DNA from: Mixophyes australis
Lineage: Eukaryota > Chordata > Amphibia > Anura > Limnodynastidae
NCBI GenBank assembly: GCA_036250195.1
Contig: JAVHZZ010000009.1
Location: 40,081,824-40,145,823 of the forward strand
Length of the DNA: 64,000 bases
Reading direction: 5' to 3'
Positions 48,037-59,650 of this stretch are shown piece after piece (within the stretch, counting starts at the first letter, position 1; each line of letters opens with the position of its first letter). The position numbers were made by a program, and so were the translations under genes. Under the pieces are notes generated by a model. That model ran no database searches, was not told the origin of the DNA, and was given only the letters and a program-made list of their open reading frames with translations.

Positions 48037-48479
48037 AACACCCGTCGAAAGGTTTTGGTTCGGATTTAAGGTTTTGGATTCGGATTTATTTTGAAAAAAG
48101 CATAAAAAGTTCCAAAATCAAGTTTTTGGGCTTATATTCACTCCTACGCTATTATTAACCTCAATAACATTCAATAACAATCATTTCCACTAATTTACCG
48201 TGTATTCTGAACACCCTCACACCTCACAATATTGTTTTTAGTCCAAAACGTTTCACCGAGGTAGCTTTCTGGACTGCATAGTGGAGTGGTCCCGGTACCC
48301 AATTTTGTACTGGGGCCACAATATATCACCCTCAACTGGTCTCAATTCCACCAAAAAAGTATCTGGACTGCGTAGTGGAGTGGCCCCAACAATATAAAAA
48401 AACACTCAACTGGTCTGAATTTTTTCAAAAAAGTATCTGAACTGCGTAGTGGAGTGGTCCCCACAATATAATAAAAAGA

Positions 48480-48643
48480 TGATTTTAAGTTTCTCTTTTT
48501 GCTACTTTTACTGAACTTGGGCTTTTTGGATTTTACATGCCCTGTACTAGAAGATTGGGCATCGGGCTTGCCAGATGACGTTGATGGCATTTCATCGTCT
48601 ATGTCATGACTAGTGGCAGCAGCTTCAGCATTAGGAGGAAGTG
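48480..48643 (-). pseudogene. Ser/Thr- and Lys-rich coding remnant of the large repeat
   Basis: Minus-strand frame NAEAAATSHDIDDEMPSTSS and onward to KSSKKRNLKSS. It is low in secondary-structure-forming residues and basic at its end, like a linker or N-terminal region of a transposase. It is cut at 48643 by the inserted H2 hAT. Function not established. Confidence 0.35.
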
Positions 48644-49973
48644 CAGTGTCGGACTGGGGCATGAAGGGCCCACCGGGGGACTGCAACGCTAGGGGCCCAC
48701 CAGAGGGGGTGTGGCCAGCCATCATAGAGGCGAGACCAGACACTAAAGGGAGAGTGGTCAGCCCACGAAGGACAGCTAGCACCATAGTGTAGTATATAAA
48801 GAATGTAGTGTGCTCATCCTTCTGTTTTAAAATGACAGTCTGACTGCGCACTTAGTTACTAACCTGCTCATGCTCCTCTGGGCGGTTGGATATCCGGAAC
48901 TCCTACTCTCATCTGCCCTGCTCAAAGTGAAAAACACACTACCGCACAGGTTCAGAGAGCCCAGACGCGACTCTCTGCACCTGTGTGGTAGTGTGTTTAA
49001 CGGGAGTGCTTGGCAAAAACGGGGAGGGGGGGGAGGAGTTGCGCTCTACCCCTACTGTTGCAAGAGCAGCATTAACACAGGTTATCCCTCTCTATAAACT
49101 AATAATATACTGAAAGTTAAGCGCTCATTGACTTATGTATTATTCCAAGTGTAATGCTAATAATAAAATTTGTATTCTTTTATCTTGAATACAATTCGTA
49201 TTTTTCTATATCTTGTATTAGGCTGTGAGCAAGAGGCTCGGTTCAATTAGTGAGATAACATTTAATGTTAGTTTTATCACAATTTATTGAATCCTCGTTA
49301 AAATACATAAAAATACATTAATATAGACAAATAAAATACTCCCATTAAACCACAGTATTTATATTATGAGGCATTGATTTCTATATACATACATATGGTA
49401 TGGCATCAATTGAACATACATAAAAAATCAGACAAACCTAGGTATATAGACCTGGACTAGTCTAGCTACTGGGAGGCAAATGGCAGTGGGTATAAATGCT
49501 GCATTGATCCAGATATAACACAGTCACTGATATCTCAATAAAATAATGTTCATAGCATACAAGTTCAGTAGATGGGAATTGGTATTTCTTTAAGTCTCTG
49601 CTAGTGCAATATAAATATTCAGATCACTGTCCACATATATCACATGGTTATTGCTGCGATGCTTTCAAATTTAACTTTGTTTACTTGCAGTTTCGATGTA
49701 TATAGAGATGGTGGCCGGGTACCCAGTGTGCTGAAATCAGAGGATGTTTCTCGTGGTCCGTGCTTGTTACTGTTGGAGAGGAAGGTGCCTGCGTTCCACT
49801 GTGGAACGCATCTGTCCCTTCCTGTTCTCGCGTATGTCCAAAAGATGAATTGTACGCAAGTCGGGAGTCAGCTGTTTTCTTAGCTCCTCACTAACAATGG
49901 AGGGGGCGTGGCTATAATGTGGCGGAGCCTACCGGTGGATAGTCCTGCTGCCCTGCAGGCCAGTCCGAGCCTG
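48644..49973. mobile_element. Non-autonomous hAT, family H2, copy 2 (reverse orientation)
   Basis: Starts CAGTGTCGGACTGGGGCATG and ends, inverted, CAGGCTCGGACTGGCCTGCA. Perfect 8-bp duplication AGGAAGTG at 48636-48643 and 49974-49981. Removing it joins two halves of the large repeat. The ends match 38752-40811 in opposite orientation. 1330 bp, no transposase. Confidence 0.93.
49790..49810. repeat. 10-bp arm hairpin TGCGTTCCAC/GTGGAACGCA
   Basis: Perfect inverted repeat with a one-base centre. The same 10-bp word recurs in the palindrome at 50891-51004. Confidence 0.85.
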
Positions 49974-50143
49974 AGGAAGTGGGTCTTGATCTTTCCCTAC
50001 TTTATCCTCCAAATTTTTGTTCTGCATTATATGTAGCACAAGAGAGTGTACCCCGAAGCCACACACACTCGGCTAAGCCTTTAAAAATTATATGCGGCAC
50101 AGGAGAGTACCACTGGACTGGAGTTATACAGCAGTACCACTGG

Positions 50144-50332
50144 CAGGCGCGGGCTGGGAGAGGCGTGGCCGGAAGGCACACAGGCGACCGCATCACATGA
50201 AAAGGGATGTCATGTGATGCGGCCGCCTGTGCGCTGACACGGCCGCATCTGATGTCATCAGATGCGGCCGCGGAGAAAAGCATAGTATTTTGCAGCCGGG
50301 GGGCCCCTGCCCCCCGGGTCAGCCCGCCCCTG
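50144..50332. mobile_element. 189-bp hAT MITE
   Basis: Ends CAGGCGCGGGCTGGGAG and, inverted, CAGGGGCGGGCTGACCC. Perfect 8-bp duplication ACCACTGG at 50136-50143 and 50333-50340. Internal GATGCGGCCGC inverted repeats surround a TGATGTCATCA core. Inserted into the 48-bp minisatellite. Confidence 0.93.
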
Positions 50333-50745
50333 ACCACTGGACTTATACTGCAGAATCAGTGAAATTTGTAATATGGCAGTAACAACAATGGACTTATAAT
50401 GCAGAATGAGTGAACTTTGTAATATTGCAGTACCACTGGACTTATACTGCATAATGAGTGAACTTTGTAATATTGCAGTACCACTGGACTTATACTGCAG
50501 AATGAGTGAACTTTGTAATATTGCAGTACCAATGGACTTATACTGCAGAATGAGTGAACTTTGTAATATAGCAGTACCAATGGACTTATACTGCAGAATG
50601 AGTGAACTTTGTAATATAGCAGTACCAATGGACTTATACTGCAAAATCAGTGAACTTTGTAATATTGCAGTACCACTAGACTTATACTGCTGAATCAGTG
50701 AACTTTGTAATATAGCAGTACCAATGGACTTATACTGCAGGATTG
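50333..50745 (+). repeat. 48-bp minisatellite
   Basis: About eight units containing GTACCA(C/A)TGGACTTATACTGC and AATGAGTGAACTTTGTAATA. The unit start CAGTACCACTGG is at 50428 and 50476, exactly 48 bp apart. Because 48 is a multiple of three, frames stay open on both strands, giving apparent repeat proteins. It is part of the large repeat. Confidence 0.9.
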
Positions 50746-50773
50746 TTTTGGGATTTTTTTTTTTTTTTGTATA

Positions 50774-51696
50774 CCGTATATACCCGTGTATAAGCCGAGT
50801 TTTTCAGCACATTTTTGTATGCTGAAAAAGGCCCCCTCGGCTTATACACGGGTGAACTTACCTGGTGTCCGGTCCCTCAGTTGTTAAGTTCCGCAGTGGA
50901 ACGCATGTGCGTTCCACTGACAGGAAGTTTTGCATTTGGAACGCAAACTTGCGTTCCAAATGCCGAACTTCCTGTTGGTGGAACGCACATGCGTTCCACT
51001 GCGGGGGAAGGAAAAGGCTGTAGCCAGAACTCTTTAAACTCGGCTGTGGAGCTTTGACGACAAGCGGTAAGGAAGCTGCTCTTAGATTGTGCTTAGAAAC
51101 GTTGAAATGACAAATTAGATCCTACTTGTGACACGCTAATCTGATCACTAGCCTCATCACATCACATCTCATAACAGAACTCGTCAGCCTTTTGGAGGGG
51201 GGGATCCTACACAGGAAACACTACAGAGAGTGTATGGGATTTCTTTTGCTGATGCTAAACAGTTGAGTGCAAAATATTTTCTAATAGTGGCTGCAAACGT
51301 GTGAGAGTGACCCTGGAACTCAAGTCCTGACAACTGACAACCCCACCAAACTGCAAGTAAAAGATTTGCAAATTTCACTTCTTACACACTTAATAATTTA
51401 TTTGTATTTTATGTGTATACATATTCTTATTTTCCACAACAATGTACATAGGGGGTGAAAGCATACATCAAAATGACAAAATAGCATTAAACTGAAAAAC
51501 ACACATGATATAAAAATGCATATACAGATGTAAATTAAAAACATAATAATGAATAAATCTAAAAAAATTACCAGTAGCTGCTGCTGCATTTCCCACCCTA
51601 GGCTTATACTCGAGTCAATAAGTTTTACCAGTTTTTTGTGGTAAAATTAGGTACCTCGGCTTATATTCGGGTCGACTTATACTCGAGTATATACGG
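50774..51696. mobile_element. Mariner-type non-autonomous element (923 bp)
   Basis: TA|CCGTATATACCCGTGTATAAG at the left; inverted CCGTATATACTCGAGTATAAG at the right, both bounded by TA. Subterminal AAGCCGAG and CTCGGCTTAT words are repeated. The element includes a palindrome (50891-51004) and no transposase. Confidence 0.8.
50891..51004. repeat. 114-bp palindrome containing smaller palindromes
   Basis: 57-nt arms centred at 50947/50948 with about five mismatches. Each arm contains its own perfect hairpin GTGGAACGCA-NN-TGCGTTCCAC, and the centre is ACGCAAACTTGCGT. Confidence 0.92.
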
Positions 51697-51774
51697 TAAT
51701 TACTTTTTTTGAAAAAAAAATTTATAACTTTTTTTGAAATTTTTTATAATTTGGGAATAATGGGGAAATAACAA

Positions 51775-51985
51775 TGCCCTTAGAAGGACAGAGCACAGGA
51801 CACAGCACAGGACCCAGCAGCACCACTGAACTCAGAAGGACAGAGCACAGGACACAGCACCACTGGACTGAACAGGACACAGCACAGGACCCAGCAGCAC
51901 CACTGAACTCAGAAGGACAGAGCACAGGACACAGCACCACTGGACTGAGCAGAACACAGAGCACAGCACAGAACTGAACAGCACG
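51775..51985 (+). repeat. ACAGAGCACAGGACACAGC minisatellite
   Basis: Irregular repeats of GGACAGAGCACAGGACACAG and CACCACTGGACTGA or CACCACTGAACTCA. It corresponds to 63400-63880 in copy B of the large repeat. Confidence 0.85.
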
Positions 51986-52024
51986 AGATATAGCAGGGCA
52001 GAGGACCACCTAACACACCCTCCC

Positions 52025-52120
52025 TCTACCCTGATCAATGCCCGAGTGAAGATGGCGGCGACTAGTGGGGAATTTATAGGATCCGAGTATCGCGAGATCC
52101 GACAGCGGGATTATGACTCA
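52025..52120 (-). promoter_or_regulatory. Conserved terminal block with AAGATGGCGGC box
   Basis: AAGATGGCGGC is a YY1-type motif. It lies in a block shared nearly base for base with 63941-64000, 30 bases before the GAGTATCGCGAGATCCGA block. On the minus strand TATAAAT precedes GCCGCCATCTT by about 15 bases. A promoter or initiator role for the element is plausible but inferred. Confidence 0.4.
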
Positions 52121-52233
52121 GAGCCTCGGTTTCAGTTTTGCAATTGGCGGGAATACCCGGATCTGTCTCGGATCCGGCTCGGATCGGCAACCTTCGGGTG
52201 GGCTCGGATTTCAGAAATCCGAGTGCGCTCATC

Positions 52234-52237
<4 letters not shown>

Positions 52238-52293
<56 letters not shown>
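52238..52293. repeat. (TA)n microsatellite, right side of the large repeat
   Basis: About 28 TA units directly after the right end of the large repeat. Confidence 0.97.
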
Positions 52294-52297
<4 letters not shown>

Positions 52298-53480
52298 ATT
52301 TATAAATGTTGTATATATGCCCCAATATAATCAACCAGGTATGTAAACAAAAAATGGGTGCTGTTGGGAGAAGATATAAAATAATAAAATGGAATATAAA
52401 GTGAGGTGTTTTGCTTTTTGCATAATATATTTTCATTATTTAAGATTTATAATTTCTAATGATAAAGTGCCGCTGGGTTAAGCAACATTAAATAGCCTCA
52501 TTTATAGATTGATAAATCTATATTGTAATGTAAACAGCTACTTATGGGCCAGTGCTGTGTGCTTCCCCACCCCGCCCCATGCCAGCCAGCCCCTGATTCT
52601 TAAAGTACCTGTTTACTTTTTGATGTGCATACATTCATGGATTATTTTAGTAGGAATTACACGTGTCTTAGGTTAATAATAATATGTGTTTAAACCCATC
52701 CTTCCCCCTCTCCTCCCCACACACAGACTCTGTTCAGCCAAGAGGTTGACTTGGCTGGATGCCAATTATTGTGTTACCCTGGAATCATTCCGTAGCTAAT
52801 GTAATATATCATTTTTCACATAAAAATTATATTATATGCAGTATCATATATAATGACAGTGTTTTACAGCACTTGTGACACACATTAACCAGACTCCACA
52901 TAGTGTTAGTCAAGTTTAACCACATCCTGAGCTGACTTTCTGCAACACTTCTCTACGTATTATAATTAACTTGAGGTCTCTGGCCTCGCATTGTTTGCAA
53001 ACTTTATCTTTCCATGAAATACATATGCTTTGTTTTATACCTTCAACTAACAGAACATATGTTTCCAACAATGATTATCTATCCTGTAACTCTGTTAAGC
53101 AATCCATTAGAATATCAGTTGTGCAACTGCTAAAATTAGTATAAAATGAGGAAATAAAAGGGTGACAGCTAATGTTTTTGTTTCATTAACTTATTGCTTT
53201 TATTAAGATTGCTGCTTCTGTAATTCTGTTACACACAACATAAGTCATTGCAAGGCCCATGAATCCAAAGGAAATGAGGAGCGATAGGTTGAAATAATGG
53301 TCTAGCTTGAAATTAAAGACAACATATATCGTGCTTATTACTTTGAGTTTCCACTATATTTTGTAAGCTAAATCCAGGATGGCGAGAGCAGAATAAAATC
53401 ATAGAAAAATGCAATATTCTTTGAATAAAGCTTTTTATCAAGTTTAGTTTTGTAAAAAAAAATCTGTTTATTTTTTTCAT
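52294..53480. other. Non-coding stretch
   Basis: AT-rich. Nothing was recognised. Confidence 0.4.
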
Positions 53481-53980
53481 CAATCGACTGAGCGACTAAG
53501 TCTGGGCCTTCAGTTTCACTGCAAATGCGCATGTGCATAACAGTAGGGACTGACAGTAGGTTAACAAGGTCAGTAGGTCAACATTCCGACAACACTGCGT
53601 TGCGCTCAGATTTTATTGACAAGTTGCGATAAGAAGTGATCTTTTTTTCACTGTAAAAAGCTATGATAAAAAGAGAAACATGCCTATCGTTGCATTTTGT
53701 TAAATATGCCCCTATATCTCTTTCTGGGAATTAAAAAGTTTATGAAAGGAAATTGGATGGTTAATGTAAATGAATGTAATATTGCTTACAACTGCATTGA
53801 TGGTAGCGATACAGGATACAGTCAAATTGAAAACAATTGTCGACACCATACTGTCAACAATCAAAATGTTGACACAGTTAAAATGGCAACATTCAGAATG
53901 GCGGAATGTTCATTATGTCAACACACTTAAAATGGTTGTAATTTTGGCAGTCGCAATGTTGACAGAAGGCATTTAATTAA
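53481..53980 (+). repeat. Degenerate repeat built on GTTGACA/GTCGACA words
   Basis: From 53800 to 53965 many short units of the type (A)CA(T/A)TGTTGACA(C)AGT(T)AAAATG recur irregularly, alternating with TGTCAACA in the other orientation. The two overlapping open frames here are repeat-derived. Family not identified. Confidence 0.5.
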
Positions 53981-56416
53981 ACGCGGCAATGCTGGCACTT
54001 CCTAATAATAAAACAATGATTAATCAATCCCCCCTCCTCTGCTGCCACTACAGCCGCAATACATAAAAAAAATTATATTTGTGATGTCAGTAATTAAATG
54101 TAAAAAAAACAGTGTGCATCCCCCCAACAGCTTAATCCTAGTGCCGCCAGCCAAGGCTGGTACTTGCAAAATGGGGGGGGGGGGCAAAAAACATAGGGTA
54201 AATGGCCTAATGGATGGAATACGCCCTCTCTCCATCCGTAAACCTCAGGACCCTTTTCCATCTTCTCAGCAAAACTATAGCCCTTCAGCAGCTCACAGAT
54301 ACTACAGACGAACGTTCTCCTGGGTTATTTAATAAAAATAGGTTAAGAACCCAAATATATCTGTTTTCAAACACCAATCCAGTGACTTTGTAACAATATA
54401 TTGTGACAAAAGGAGTGGTTTGTCACAGGCTTCTAAAATAGGAGTTAGGTATTTAGCTGTCAATCTGCAGGGAAAGGCTACAGAGTTACCCATTTGTACA
54501 GTAGTGCACCTAAGGTAAAGAGATACAGGTGGAGGATATATGTGTGACAAAAAAATAGTTAAAAGTCTGATTTAACTTACATATTATGAAGTGGTTTAAA
54601 AACATCTCTTTCCACAGGTAGCAGCCAGCTAACAGGGTGTGTCTGCAAACAAACAGAACACCTGCAGAGGACTCCTTTTTAAAAGCAAGGTGGGAGTGTC
54701 ATCTGTCCATCAAGTTAGGGCTGTAAGAGGATGGTAAGCTATTTAAACCTGTCTTTTTCTTTTGTATAGCGTGACTGATGCCAGACAGTGGCGTCTAGGG
54801 AGTTGGTCTCTGTTACTTTAGCATTAGGTTCACAAGAAAAGTGTGTGCAACTTTATGTTATAAATTACTTTCCCATCCTGACTATAAAGAGCAAAGTAAA
54901 AGCACAAATTTGCTCGTGTATGCACCACCTGAAGTGGTGCATATATAGATTTATTTCTGAATACTAGCAATTTCTGTGTTCATCTACCCCCACCCCATTA
55001 CTCCTTATATAAATATTGGGAGACATAGTTGGTGCCAGATGTTAAATGTTCATGTTGGGGTCTGTCTTTGAACACAATAGGCAGCTAATATGTAATCTTG
55101 AAGATTATCTATGTAAAAGCTAATCATTCATAAACATGGTAATCAGAAACATAACAAATACACAAAGAAGGCAAAATCAACAATTTCAAATGTCTTACAA
55201 AGGAAAAAAAAAGAATAATGCAAATGTACTTCTACTAGATTTCACCAACAACCTATACATGGTAAGTGTGAGTATTTCACAATTCTCTGTCTGCAGAAGG
55301 TTTACACATAGCTCAAAATGCAACCTCTCATCAGTATCAAAATAGAAAGGTGAGATTACAATTTGATAAAAAAAAAATATATAGAAATTAGTAATATATA
55401 TATCATTGTAATGGCAACGTGAAAGTATGGAGGAATGAATGAAACTTAGATGATTCATATTATACCACTTTATCTGTGACATCTAGCTTCATGGCAACAT
55501 TTGGGACCGGTTAACTTATTTTTATTGATGTCATAACCAATAGCTATACCTGGTGAGTAACTTCAGAAGTGTGCATAAATAGATGCTTATTTGCAAGAAA
55601 ATGCTCCCAGGATCATAATCTTGCAAAAGGTAATGATCCAAAAAACACAGTTTACAGAACAAGAAAAACAGTGAATCATCTTTGAAAGGCCAGGTCAGTT
55701 TCCTACCATAATTCCTAACATAATGAAATTTGAAAAAATACACCGGTCCATCAAGTTGAACCTTTCATAAATTCTAATTGTGTAAATCCTAATGAAAGCA
55801 AAACAAATGAGCATTTATTTCATTACTGAAAATGATACTTAAGTGAGAAGGTAAAAGTGACCTTACCCAAAATAGCTTAGAATGTAAGAAGTATGATAAC
55901 AACTAATAAGGAGGTGGTGTAACAATTGTAGCTGGTGGTGAGGGAAGTGTGTGTGAGTGTAACTTCTGTTAAGTTACCAGTGGTGCATTGCAATTGGAAT
56001 GAGGAGAGGCAGCAGAGTATTTAGACCATATAATGGACAGTTTCTGTAAAAAAATATATTCAATACATTCAGTCTTCCTGGCTTCAATTTCAGTGTGTGA
56101 TCATGGTGAGATATTACCAGTGACCTACAAAGTGGCAATATGACCTCATTCTTCCTGATAATAATATCTCTTCCTAAACAACCAACTATTCTACTGACTT
56201 TTCCCACTGCTTTACTGCACTGTTTGCTTATCTTAGTGTCATCAGATACTAAGGTATATTTCCTCTGCTGTTGACATTACATTCCCATTCACTTTGCATT
56301 TTACTTTCAAATATTTGTTTCCAACGATTTTACATTTTGATTGGTATTAAATTTAAGATTCTATAGTTTGTCAGATTGGCTTCTTTCCTGTTTTTGAGCC
56401 TGTATTTAGAAACCTA
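53981..56416. other. Non-coding stretch with one weak exon candidate
   Basis: AT-rich DNA without recognised coding regions. A G-run island lies at 54165-54185. A minus-strand segment at 54581-54642 has splice-like borders (discussed as a finding) but no protein similarity. Confidence 0.4.
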
Positions 56417-58055
56417 CAGTCAGGTCCATAAATATTGGGACATCGACACAATTTTCATATTTTGGGCTCTATACACCAGCACAATGGATTTGAAATGAAA
56501 CAAACAAGATGTGCTTTAACTGCAGACTTTCAGCTTTAATTTGAGGGTATTTACATCCAAATCAGGTGAACAGTGTAGGAATTACAACGGTTTATATATG
56601 TGCCTCCCACTTTTTAAGGGACCAAAAGTAATGGGACAAACTAAACAATCCTACATCAAACTTTCACTTTTTAATACTTTGTTGCAAATCCTTTGCAGTC
56701 AATTACAGGCTGAAGTGTGGAACACATAGACATCACCAGACGCTGGGTTTCATCCCTGGTGATGCTCTGCCAGGCCTCTACTGCAAATGTCTTTAGTTCC
56801 TGCTTGTTCTTAGGGCATTTTCCCTTCAGTTTTGTCTTCATCAAGTGAAATGCATGCTCAATCAGTGATTGACTTGGCCATTGCATAACATTTCACTTGT
56901 TAGCCTTAAAAAAATCTTTGGTTGCTTTTGCAGTATGCTTTGGGTCATTGTCCATCTGCACTGTGAAGCGCCGTCCAATGAGTTCTGAAGCATTTGACTG
57001 AATATGAGCAGATTATATTGCCTGAAATACTTCAGAATTCATCCTGCTGCTTTTGTCAGCAGTCGCATCATCAATAAATACAAGGGACCCAGTTCCATTG
57101 GCAGCCATACATGCCCACGCCATGACACTACCACCACCATTCTTCACTGATGAGGTGGTATGTTTTGGATCATGAGCAGTTCCTTTCCTTCTCCATACTC
57201 TTCTCTTCCCATCACTCTGGTATAAGTTGATATTTGTCTCATCTGTCCATAGGATGTTGTTCCAGAAATGTAATGGCTTTTTTAGATGTTGTTTGCCAAA
57301 CTCTAATCTGGTCTTCCTGTTTTTGTGGCTCACAAATGGTTTACGTCATGTGGTGAACCCTCTATATTCACTCTAGTGAAGTCTTCTCTTGATTGTTGAC
57401 TTTGACACATATACACCTACCTCCTGGAGAGTGTTCTTGATTTGGCCAACTGTTCTGAAGGGGTTTTTATTCACCATGGAAAAAATTCTTCTGTCATCCA
57501 CCATACTGGTTTCTCGTGGTCTTCCAGGTCTTTTGGTGTTGCTGAGCTTTCCGGTGCGTTCTTTCTTTTTAAGAATGTTCCAAACAGTAGATTTGGCCAC
57601 ACCTAATGTTTTTGCTATCTCTCTGATGGGTTTGTTTTGATTTTTCAGCCTAATGATGGCTTGCTTCACTGATAGTGACAGCTCTTTGGATCTCATATTG
57701 AGAGTCGACAGCAACAGATTCCAAATGCAAATGTCACACCTAGAATCAACTCCAGACCTTTTACCTGCTTAATTGATGATGAAATAACGAGGGAATAGCC
57801 CACACATGTCCATGAAATATCTTTGGAGTCGATTGATCCATTACTTTTGGTCCCTTAAAAAGTGGGAAGCACATATAGAAACCGTTGTAATTCCTACACT
57901 GTTCACCTGATTTGGATGTAAATACCCTCAAATTAAAGCTGAAATTCTGCAGTTAAAGCACATCTTGTTAGTTTCATTTCAAATCCATTGTGCTGGTGTA
58001 TAGAGCCCAAAATATGAGAATTGTGTCGATGCCCCAATATTTATGGACCTGACTG
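56417..58055 (-). mobile_element. Tc1-like transposon with 218-bp inverted repeats (1639 bp)
   Basis: Bounded by TA on both sides. Ends CAGTCAGGTCCATAAATATT and, inverted, the same 20 bases. The inverted repeats run 56417-56634 and 57838-58055 and are nearly identical. Transposase on the minus strand is broken (separate entry). Confidence 0.95.
56671..57714 (-). pseudogene. Tc1-like transposase, broken
   Basis: Read from 57714 downward: MRSKELSLSVKQAIIRLKNQ starts a paired-like helix-turn-helix (IREIAKTLGVAKSTVWNILK), followed by KRPGRPRETS, the GRPR hook, and a second DNA-binding helix pair (SKSTIKRRLH). After a break near 57373 comes NNILWTDETNINLY (first catalytic Asp), RRKGTAHDPKHT and KNGGGSVMAWACM. 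A break near 57013 loses the frame around the second Asp. The last part resumes at 56886 as MQWPSQSLIEHAFHLMK, where the Tc1 WPSQSPDLNPIEH box has lost its PDLN residues, so the final catalytic region is damaged. It cut and pasted the element at TA sites; it is now inactive. Confidence 0.9.
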
Positions 58056-58485
58056 TATATACAGAGGAAAAAAGGGGAGAACAGCAACTAATAACATATA
58101 TGAAAGGCTAACTTCCTACAGACCTATTTTGTAAGCATAATACCATTAGGGGTGAAAGGAGGATAGTATACCACTGTATTAAAAAGAAGCATATTTTATA
58201 CACTGAGGGTGTGGGATTAAAGCAATCACGTGGTAAGAGAACGCCTAATTACATGATTATGTAATATTGCAAGTTTGTGACCAGCTTCACTATTTGTGCT
58301 ATTTTTCATTGTTTTTTAAGTGGTAATTGACATCTTGATTGTCAAAATGTTGAAGAAAATTAGAAGAAAAGAATATTATGTCATTGAATATTGAATAATA
58401 TTTGTAAAATATTGTACAATGAACATTATTCTTTATAAATTTCTTTATGAAATATATGACAGGTTGTAGCGCCTAGTTTTCAACC
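58056..58485. other. Non-coding stretch
   Basis: AT-rich. Nothing was recognised. Confidence 0.4.
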
Positions 58486-58489
58486 ATTT

Positions 58490-59650
58490 TTTGGTTAATA
58501 CTCTAGGCCTGCCTGACCCCAAACAGCACCAACATTAAATAAGTAGCACCCATGTTTAATTATTAACACCCCCCCCCCTTTCAAACGGCCCTGGCATTAA
58601 ATGAATAGTGGTGAGACCCTTGAATTTTTATTTTTGTTTTGGTCAAACATAAAATCCTATTAGTACAAATATCATAAACACAGGTTGCAGATGTGGGGAT
58701 ATTTTTCTCTGCTTCTTAGCACCACAGTTTATTTGCTTATCTGAAAAGTAATTACCATTTTGGAACTATATTCAACATTGGAACCATACTACTGAACTTT
58801 ATGTGGTATCTGCTTCTGATCACATTAACTTTATCCACTGAGGAGTTTTTTCTACTTCTCTTGCATGGACTTTTCAGTTCCTAGTAGAAGTTGATTTTAC
58901 AGTCAAGGGAATCCTTCATGTACCGTGTATGCATGTCTCTTAAATGTTCCGTTATTATTCATCCATATGTTTGGGATGTTTCATATTATCGTGTATTTAC
59001 AAGGTTGCAACCTGTGTTTATGATATTTGCACACATAGGATTTTATGTTTGACCCAAGCAAAAATAAAAATACAAGGTTCTCACCATTTGTATAGATTTA
59101 TATTGCTCTATGCGCCAAGGGGACCCCCATTTTTTCTAGATCTTTATTATCTAAGGGTTGGGACTTCCCTTTGCATCCTCGGTTCCCCAGGCACCCCCTC
59201 TTAATATACATACCTGCAAGGGAGCGCGCTTTTACCATTAAATGAATAGTATTTACATTTTATAAATAGAACTATTTTCCCCAACCACCCCCAAGTTTAA
59301 ATAAATAGTTTTGTCACTTACCAAACATACTTACTGTATTTCCCCCAACCAGGCCCAAGAATAAATTATTTGTTTTCAAGTTTAATAAATAGACCTATTT
59401 TCCTCCAACTAGCCCTGATAATAAATTGATAAATAGACCTATTTCCCCATTCAGCTCTAATACTATTAAATTAATAGTATTCACATTTACTCAATAAACC
59501 TACCCCCCAAACAGCCCCGACAATAAATTATCAGTAATCACATGTTATAGATAGCTCGCATCTCTTCATTCAATTAATAGCTCAAAAACCACCCCAGCAT
59601 TAAATTGATAATTCCATCACCCACCTTAAGTAAACAGGTGCCAACATGAT
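58490..59650 (-). mobile_element. Decayed hAT family H1 fragment (reverse orientation)
   Basis: In reverse complement, 59400-59640 resembles 8420-8760: alternating GGGGCTG or GGGGTGG words with (A)ATA(G)GTTTATT and AAATGTGAATACTATTAA. Ends and target duplication were not found. The plus strand shows a recurring CCCC...TTAAATAAATAG pattern. Confidence 0.4.

Larger units (their letters stand above)
48037..52237 (-). mobile_element. Large hAT-related repeat, copy A, with three nested insertions
   Basis: It matches copy B (62440-64000) at both ends. On the left: TACGCTATTATT(A/G)ACCTCAATAACATT and ACACCTCACAATATTG. On the right: ACAGAGCAC arrays, then GACCACCTAACACACCCTCC, GATCAATGCCCGAGTGAAGATGGCGGC and GAGTATCGCGAGATCCGA. 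Both edges lie against (TA)n, so it appears inserted into a TA array. Inside are an H2 hAT (48644-49973), a small hAT (50144-50332) and a mariner-type element (50774-51696). On the minus strand a short coding remnant reads DDEMPSTSSGKPDAQSSS then GHVKSKKPKF (about 48600-48480), a plausible N-terminal transposase piece. The promoter side would be at the right, with TATAAAT on the minus strand near 52070. Confidence 0.7.

Noticed and set aside
50258..50693. Repeat proteins of up to 128 residues on both strands
   Set aside because: They arise from a 48-bp minisatellite whose unit length is a multiple of three. There is no start context or independent support.
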